From Lolium rigidum (lineage: Eukaryota > Streptophyta > Magnoliopsida > Poales > Poaceae), in NCBI RefSeq assembly GCF_022539505.1, contig NC_061512.1:148039962-148103961 (forward strand): a stretch of 64,000 nt of DNA. Direction: 5' to 3'. This document shows positions 57,118-64,000 of this stretch, piece by piece (position 1 is the first letter of the stretch; the number at the start of each line of letters is the position of its first letter). The notes under the pieces are model-generated. The model saw only the letters and a list, made by a program, of their open reading frames with translations. It did not search any database and had not been told where the DNA came from. A program made the position numbers and the translations under genes.

Positions 57118-59870
57118 ATTTTTTGAAGTTACACTTGTTTTATCTTTCTATGCTTGTTACATTATGCTTCATGAATTTGTTTATTTACAAGATTCCTTTT
57201 CATAGGAAGTGGGTTAGGCTTAAATTTGTTTTGAATTTGCCTCTTGATGCTCTTTTTTGCTTCAACTCTTATTTCTTGGGAGTGCATCATTAAAATTGCT
57301 GAGCCCATCTTAATGGCTATAAAGAAAGCACTTCTTGGGAGATAACCCATGTTTTTATTTTACTACAACACTTTTGTTTTATATTTGAGTCTTGGAAGTT
57401 GTTACTACTGTAGAAACCTCTCCTTATTTTATTTTATTTCATTGTTGTGCTAAGTAAAGTCTTTGATAGTAAGGGTTGATACTAGATTTGGATTACTGCG
57501 CAGAAACAGATTTCTGTCTGTCACGAATTTGGGTAGGGTTCTCTGTAGGTAACTCAGAAAAATGTTCCAATTTTTGTGTGTGATCCTCAGATATGTACGC
57601 AACTTTCATTCAATTTTAGCATTTTCATCTGAGCAAGTCTGGTGCCTCTAAAAAATCCGTCTTTACAGACTGTTCTGTTTTGATAGATTCTGCCTTTTAT
57701 TTCGCATTGCCTGTTTTGCTATGTTTGATGGATTTATTTATTCCATTTACTTTCAGTAGCTTTGTGCAATGTCCAGAAGTGTCTCTGAACATGTGAATTT
57801 TGATTATGCACTAACCCTCTAATGAGTTTGTTTTGAGTTTGGTGTGGAGGAAGTTTTCAAGGGTCAAGAGAGGAGGATGATACAATATGATCAAGAAGAG
57901 TGAAAAGTCTAAGCTTGGGGATGCCCCCGTGGTTCATCCCTGCATATTTCAAGAAGACTCAAGCATCTAATCTTGGGGATGCCCAAGGCATCCCCTTCTT
58001 CATCGACAAATTATCAGGTCACCTCTAGTGAAACTATATTTTTATTCTGTCACATCTTATGTGCTTTACTTGGAGTGTCTTTATGTTTTTGTTTTTATTT
58101 TGTCTGAATAAATGCTTGTGTGGGAGAGAGATACGCTCCGCTGGTTCATATGAACACATGTGTTCTTAGCTTTTAATGTTCATGGCGAAGGTTGAAACTG
58201 CTTCGTTCATTGTTATATGGTTGGAAACGGAAAATGCTTCATGTGGTAATTGGTATAATGTCTTGAATAATTTAATACTTGGCAATTGTTGTGCTCATAT
58301 GGATCATGTTTAAGCTCTTGCATCATATACTTTGCACCTATTAATGAAGAAATACATAGAGCTTGTTAAAATTTGGTTTGCATGATTGGTTTCTCTAGAG
58401 TCTAGATATTTTCTGGTGAGGTGTTTGAACAACAAGGAAGACAATGTATAGTCTTATAATGCTTGCAATATGTTCTTATGTGAGTTTTGATGTACCGGTT
58501 CATACTTTTGTTTGCTTCAAACAACCTTGCTAGCCTAAGCCTTGTACTGAGAGGGATTACTTCTCGTGCATCCAAAATCCTTGAGCCAAAAACTATGCCA
58601 TTTGTGTCCACCATACCTACCTACTACATGGTATTTCTCCGCCATTCCAAAGTATATTACTTGAGTCTTGAGTGCGACCTTTAAAATTCTATTCTTTGTC
58701 TTTGCAATATATAGCTCATGGGAAAATAGCTTAAAAACTATTGTGGTATTGAATATGTACTTATGTATCTTATTTCTTTATAAGTTGCTTGTTGAGCGGT
58801 AACCATGTTTTCTGGGGACGCCATCAACTATTACCTTTGTTGAATATCATGTGAGTTGCTATGCATGTTCGTTTTGTCTGAAGTAAGGGTGATTTATCAC
58901 GATCAATGGTTTGAGTATGCATATTGTTAGGGAAGAATATTGGGCCGCTAACTAAAGCCATGATCCATGGTGGAAGTTTCAGTTTGGACATTAATCCTCA
59001 ATCTCTTATGAGAATATTAATTGTTGTTGAATGCTTATGCATTAAAGAGGAGTCCATTATCTGTTGTCTATGTTGTCCCGGTATGGATGTCTAAGTTGAG
59101 AATAATCAAAAGCGAGAAATCCAATGCGAGCTTTCTCCTTAGACCTTTGTACACGCAGCACAGAGGTACCCCTTTGTGAAACTTGGTTAAAACATATGCT
59201 ATGCAATGATAATCCATGTAAATCCAAGCTAATTAGGACAAGGTGCGGGCACTATTGGTAATCTATGCATGAGGCTTGCAACTTGTAGGATATATTATAC
59301 ATAACACATATGCTTTATTACTACCGTTGACAAAATTGTTTCCATGTTTTCAAAATAAAAGCTCTAGCACAAATATATTAATCCATGCTTCCCTCTGCGA
59401 AGGGACATTCTTTTACTTTATGTTGAGTCAGTTTACCTACTTCTTTCCGTCTTAGAAGCAAACACTTGTGTTAACTATGCATTGATTCTTTTATGTGTAC
59501 TTATTGCACTTATTATTACTTTATGTTGACAATTATCCATGAGATATGCATGTTGAAAGTTGAAAGCAACCGCTAAAACTTAATCTTCCTTTGTGTTGCT
59601 TCAATGCCTTTACTTTGAATTTATTGCTTTATGAGTTAACTCTTATGCAAGTCTTATTGATGCTTGTCTCGAAACTACTATTTATGAAAAGTCTTTGCTA
59701 TATGATTCAGTTGTTTAATCACTGTCTTTACCATTGCTTTGAATCACTTCATTCATCTCATATGCTTTACAATAGTATGATCAAGATTATGTTGGTAGCA
59801 TGTCACTTCAGAAATTATTCTTTTATCGTTTACCTACTCGAGGACGAGTAGGAACTAAGCTTGGGGATGC

Positions 59871-61307
59871 TGATACGTCTCCAACGTATCTATAATTTCT
59901 AATGTTCCATGCTTGTTTTATGACAATACCTACATGTTTTGTTCACACTTTATGATGATTTTATGCGTTTTTCGGAACTAACCTATTGACGAGATGCCGA
60001 AGTGCCAGTTCCTGTTTTGTGCTGTTTTTGGTTTCAGAAATCCTAGTAAGGAAATATTCTCGGAATTGGACGAAATCAAGGCCCACGATCTTATAATTCC
60101 ACGAAGCTTCCAGAACACCGAAGAGGGACCAGAGGGGAGGCCCAGGGCCACCACACATGGTGGCGGCGCGTCCAAGACGGGGGCCGCGCCCCCTGTTGTG
60201 TGGAGCCACCAGACCCCCTCCGACTCCGACTCTTTGCCTATTTAAGCCTTCCTGACCTAAAACATCGAGAGGAATAAGCCACGGTAAGAGAAACCTTCCA
60301 GAGCCGCCGCCATCACGAAGCCAAGATCTGGGGGACAGAAGTCTCTGTTCCGGCACGCCGCTGGGACGGGGAAGTGCCCCCGGAAGGCATCTCCATCGAC
60401 ACCACCGCCATCTTCATCACCGCTGCTGCTTCCCATGATGCAGAGGGAGTAGTTCTCCCCCGATGCTGAGGGCTCTACCGTAGCTATGTGGTTCATCTCT
60501 CTCTTTGTGATCTAGTTGAATATCATCTATGTGTTACTCTGGTGATGTTATTAAAGTAGTCTATTCCTCCTCCATGATGTAATGTTGACGAGTGTGTGCA
60601 TCATGTAGTACTTGGTATAAGCTATGATTGTGATCTCTTGTAGATTATGAAGTTAACTATTACTATGATAGTATTGATGTGATCTATTCCCCCTTTCATA
60701 GCTGATGTTGACAGTGTGTTGTGCATGCTATGTTAGTACTCGGTATAATTGCGTTGGTCTATCATGCACTCTAAGGTTACTTAAATATGAACATCGAATG
60801 TTGTGGAGCTTGTTAACTCCGGCATTGAGGTGCTCTTGTAGCCCTACACAATGATTGGTGTTTGTTATCCAACAAGAGAGTGTAGAGTAGTTTCAGTTAT
60901 GTGATCAATGTTGAGAGTGTCCACTAGTGAAAGTATGATCCCTAGGCCTTGTTTCCAAGCATCGAATCTCCGTTTATTTACTGTTCTGTTGCATGTTTAC
61001 TCGCTACCATATTTTATTCAGATTGCTATTACCACTCATATTTATTCATACCACTTGTATTTCACTATCTCTTCGCTGAACTAGTGCACCTATACATCTG
61101 ACAAGTGTATTAGGTGTGTTGGGGACACAAGAGACTTCTTGTATCGTGATTGCAGGGTTGCTTGAGAGGGATATCTTTGACCTCTTCCTCCCTGAGTTCG
61201 ATAAACCTTGGGTGATCCACTTAAGGGAAAACTTGCTGTTGTTCTACAAACCTCTGCTCTTGGAGGCCCAACACTGTCTACAGGAAAAGAAGCGTGCGTA
61301 GACATCA
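59871..61307 (+). repeat. 3' LTR of element B
   Basis: 1437 bp, near-identical by eye to the left LTR pieces 48286-48598 and 55278-56396. Comparison across the element A insertion shows the joined target ..AAGA(C/G)GGGGGCC.CGCCCCC. Confidence 0.95.
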
Positions 61308-61510
61308 GAGCGCCGCCCCACCCCCATGATCGCAACCATCTGAAAACCCATGACCGAATAAAGTACACCATCCCATTGTTGAATAACATTTTTAAACGCT
61401 GCAAAGATTTTAGTGGCCTATAGCATATGAGACGAGGCACTTATGGACTCCTTTTAAGGGTGAGGATTGGAAATGTCTGAGCTGGTGAGGTTGCAAAGTT
61501 CAGTAAAATA

Positions 61511-61781
61511 CTCCCTCTGTTCCATTCTATAGTGCCTATTGTTTTTTGGCACGGAAATTAGTGCAAGAGTATTTTTTACACAAGATCCCTAGCTGAACGA
61601 TTTGTGATCAACGTAAAATTTGGGAAATCCATATCTTCCTAACTTACGATAACAATTTTAGGAGCTGAACGATTTGGGAGCTGAACGGGGAGGGGGTAAT
61701 TGAAAAAAAGCTAAGCTACAACCTTATATTCTGAAACAAATGCCAAAAATCTATAGGCACTATAGAAAGGAACGGAGGGAG
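61511..61781. mobile_element. Stowaway MITE, 271 bp
   Basis: The ends CTCCCTCTGTTCC and the inverse of GGAACGGAGGGAG extend into about 44 bp of inverted repeat (TCTATAGTGCCTAT). It is flanked by TA (61509-61510, 61782-61783). Absent from the sister duplication unit, so it inserted after the duplication. Confidence 0.93.
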
Positions 61782-62050
61782 TATTAGTGTTTGAGTTTTA
61801 GGTGAGAATAGTATGTTGATCGACAAGCTTATGAAAGTGACTGAGATAAGTTGAAAAGATTGGACTATCTATAACAATGCAACGATAATTTATATATCTC
61901 CATTTACAGTACAAATAAGCATAGTTCTACACTGTGTACACGATCTCACCACAAAACAATAATAAAATATGTATACGATCTCACATCAAAATAAAAGAAA
62001 GCCATGTTCCGACTACATACATCTCGTAAACACATATCAGGGCGGATGGC

Positions 62051-62625
62051 CTAGGGTTTGGTCAAGAGGTGATATTGGCCCACCACGACTCCGTGTAGGG
62101 CGACCAATCATGGCGCTGCATGTAGACACCGAACTTAAAGTAGTACGACTAGCTAGGGGTCACGTTGGTGGCAAACCTCTTATGCCCGTCGACATACACA
62201 TCCACAGTAGACTTGTCCACATCATGCACGACGTTGAGCTTAAAGCAGCGGTAGTAGATGTTTCCCTCCACAGCCTGCCCGTTGTAGAAGCGGGACACAC
62301 CGTCTTAGAGTTGCAACATCAGCACCGTCGAGTGCTCCGTGCCTTCCTCGTTGTGGATCTGCATCACAGAGACGCCCGATGTGCCAGACAACATGTAGCC
62401 GCAGCCCTGGAACTGCCACACACTCGATGAGTAGTCGTGCCTCTAGAACCATTTTCAGACGCTTATAATTAGAGCTACTTCAATTTTTCTTGTAAAATAG
62501 GAGAAGCAAATACAGAATGTCACATTGAAATTATCTTGATCATGGCTCACAGGTGATTAACTTACCCGGAGCCTTACTTCGGTGCGGGGGTTGGTGTGAG
62601 TGGCAGTGTTGAAGGGCTTATGGCC
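62051..62625 (-). pseudogene. Citrate-binding-protein-like copy 4, truncated
   Basis: Only the last 20 or so codons of exon 1 remain (62566-62625, KPFNTATHTNPRTEVRLR), followed by a GTAAGT donor and a 123-bp intron. Exon 2 (62051-62442) encodes HDYSSSVWQFQGCGYM..GVSVMQIHNEEGTEHSTVLML. It then meets a TAA at 62305-62307 and a TAG at 62149-62151. QIH and YFKFGVYMQ are still readable. Exon 1 is cut at the border with duplication unit 2, so the duplication itself removed the 5' part. Confidence 0.92.
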
Positions 62626-62999
62626 TTTTTTTGAGAGTGAGGATTGGAGAATGAAGATGCATGGGTCTGGGGTTGTGATGTTTGCAAGTTTAGTAGACTA
62701 CTATCGGCTTAGTGCCCGAGGTTTAGATGAGAACAGTGTTATGTGTTGATCGAAAAGCTTTGAGATGTGACCGAGATCAGGTTTAAAAATTGGACTACTA
62801 ATAAAATAGTCAATTCAAAAAAAAATCATGCAATATTTTATACAACTCCATTTACCGTAGATATAAGCATAGTTCTACACTATGTATATGTTATCACCAT
62901 AAAAAAAAATATGTATATGATCCAACGGTGAAATAAAAAAATTTTATGCTACCAGCCATATCTGTAGGTACATATGTACACATGAAGTGGGTTGATGGC

Positions 63000-63821
63000 C
63001 TAGGGCTTGGTGTAGACGGTGACGTTGGTCCAACGCGACTCCATGCAGGGCGACCAATTGTGGTGCTGCATGTAGACGCCGAACTTGAAATAGTATGACC
63101 GGCTAGGGGTCACATCAGTTGCAAACTTCTTCTCCCCATCAATGTACACAGCCACGGTGGACCTATCCACATCATGCACCACGTTGAGCCGGAACCAACG
63201 GTCATAGATGTTCCCCTCCACGGCCTGCCCGCTGTAGAAACGGAGCACACCGTCATAAACATGCAACATCAGCACCGTTGAGTGCTCCGCCCCTTCCTCG
63301 TTGTGAATCTGCATCACCGACACGCCGGATGTGCCCGACGGCACATACCTGTATCCCTGAAACTACCACATTCCAGACGAGTAATCGTGCCCCTGCAACC
63401 ATTTTCAAACGCTTAATTAAAGTCCATTTCCTTTTTATGAGACAGACGATAAGCGAATGCAAAAATGCCACGTTGAAACTAGCTACAAATGCAGAAATGC
63501 CATGTTGAAACTAGTTAGATCATGGATTGCAGGTGGTTAACTTACCCGGAGCCTTACTTCGGTGCGGGGGTTGGTGTGGGTGGCAGTGTTGAAGGGCTTG
63601 TCGGTTTCAAGGACCCAAAATTGACGAATACTGTGACTGTATCGGAACCGCTGGCTCTCCAGCACGTTGTAAGGGCTCTGTACTTGAAAGTTGCCGTCGG
63701 TCAGATCCACCTTCACGAACCCGGCTGTGGGGTTCGCGCCGGAGGCCGATGCATGGACGATGCAGTGCACGACGATCGCCACAAGCAGGGCAAGCAAAGA
63801 ACTCGCCATAGAAGATGACAT
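63000..63821 (-). pseudogene. Citrate-binding-protein-like copy 5, one nonsense codon
   Basis: Exon 1 (63546-63821, 92 codons) is open, with a signal peptide (MSSSMASSLLALLVAIVVHC), FKVD/FVKVDLTDGNFQVQSPYN and NPRTEVRLR. The donor GGTAAG and the acceptor GTTGCAG bound a 153-bp phase-0 intron. Exon 2 (63000-63392) reads GHDYSSGMW then TAG (63363-63365), where other copies have the Gln codon CAG. After that it is open to the normal TAG at 63000 with QIHNEEG and YFKFGVYMQ. One C-to-T change is the only visible lesion, so this is a very recent null allele, a sequencing error or a leaky gene. A TATA-like TATTTATGC lies about 100 bp upstream. Confidence 0.85.
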
Positions 63822-64000
63822 CTTAATTTGTTAATCCTGGTGTTAGGCTGAGCTTAACTAAGCTAACTGAGATCGATCAAGGTTAGATGCGAATGTAATT
63901 GTGTAAAGGTAGGAAGCAATGGCATGCATAAATAGTACTACCGCGCCGGCCAAATGGTAATTAATTAAGTACACTAGTACGTCGTCTGCCCGTAAAATGT
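63822..64000 (-). promoter_or_regulatory. Promoter region of copy 5
   Basis: On the minus strand TACTATTTATGCATGCC (63923-63939) is a candidate TATA box about 100 bp before the ATG at 63821. The window ends here, so distal elements are not visible. Confidence 0.45.

Larger units (their letters stand above)
48286..61307 (+). mobile_element. Non-autonomous LTR element B, split by element A
   Basis: The LTRs are 48286-48598 plus 55278-56396 (left, interrupted) and 59871-61307 (right), both starting TGATACGTCTCC and ending GTAGACATCA. The target duplication GAGCG is perfect (48281-48285, 61308-61312). The primer site TGGCGCCGTTGCCGGGGA lies at 56408-56425, and the polypurine tract AAGCTTGGGGATGC ends at 59870. 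The interior (56397-59870) has one short acidic ORF and no pol, so the element depends on others. Own length is about 6.3 kb. Confidence 0.95.
40861..61346 (-). mobile_element. Short retroposon R, split by later insertions
   Basis: A perfect 12-bp duplication, CCCATGACCGAA, lies at 40849-40860 and at 61347-61358. The left end is T-rich (TTTTTTTCTTCG), the inverse of a poly-A tail, so R is a non-LTR insertion in minus orientation. Its own sequence is 40861-41791, 48089-48285 and 61313-61346, about 1.16 kb in all. It was interrupted by element C and by element B (with A inside). In element orientation the 5' part is GC-rich (GGC/GTG repeats) and the 3' end reads GTGTGCATCCTTTGGATGC before the tail. 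No convincing ORF. It could be a SINE-like or non-autonomous LINE-derived element. Confidence 0.8.
61460..62636. repeat. Tandem duplication unit 1 (copy 4)
   Basis: It shares order and sequence with 62637 to about 63600: GTGAGGATTGGA at the start, TGTTGATCGA.AAGCTT, CATAGTTCTACACT, the gene copy and ..TGATTAACTTACCCGGAGCC. Unit 1 also contains the MITE at 61511-61781. Confidence 0.85.

Overview
This window is nuclear DNA of a large-genome grass, most likely a Triticeae cereal (wheat, barley, Aegilops or relatives). The evidence is the dense nested transposons, Gypsy-like LTRs starting TGATACGTCTCCAACG and TGATACGTCC, Stowaway MITEs with CTCCCTCCG ends, a CACTA element with 'TTTAGTCGCGGTT' subterminal repeats, and plant introns. 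Two runs of exactly 100 N mark assembly gaps of unknown true size.

The only host genes I can support form a dispersed cluster of five copies of one family: secreted citrate-binding-protein-like proteins with the PL7 / alginate_lyase2 fold (motifs RTE[VI]R, QIH, YFKFGVYMQ). Copy 1 (12218-12958, minus) is intact with one phase-0 intron but has lost the QIH histidine. Copy 2 (17371-18096, plus) is intact, intronless and keeps all motifs. Copy 3 (38981-39797, plus), copy 4 (62051-62625, minus) and copy 5 (63000-63821, minus) are pseudogenes. Copies 4 and 5 lie in a tandem duplication of about 1.2 kb.

Layout: 10-10691 is a proposed Helitron inserted in a LINE, whose ORF2 resumes at 10692. The Helitron holds exon-like fragments and a full-length Copia element (586-7054, 5-bp TSD). 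11132-18440 holds copies 1 and 2. The promoter of copy 2 was hit twice by retroposons, at 14680-15478 and at 15601-17340. 18441-20844 is a LINE with an inverted 5' half. 20845-24853 is a CACTA element ending at a gap. 24954-36930 holds a gag-protease Gypsy element nested in a Tat-type Gypsy element that is also interrupted by a hAT element. All of these lie in another LINE, which ends at 38587.

38588-40848 holds copy 3 and a MITE. 40861-61346 grew from one insertion of about 1.16 kb bounded by a 12-bp TSD. It was later split by a repeat-rich non-autonomous LTR element (41792-48083, with a solo LTR inside) and by element B (48286-61307), itself split by element A (48599-55272). Copies 4 and 5 and a Stowaway MITE close the window.

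Most insertions are resolved by target-site duplications read directly from the sequence, so relative order can be stated. The biology worth following is how retroposons rewired or silenced a small lyase-fold family, and whether the intronless copy 2 still has a working promoter.
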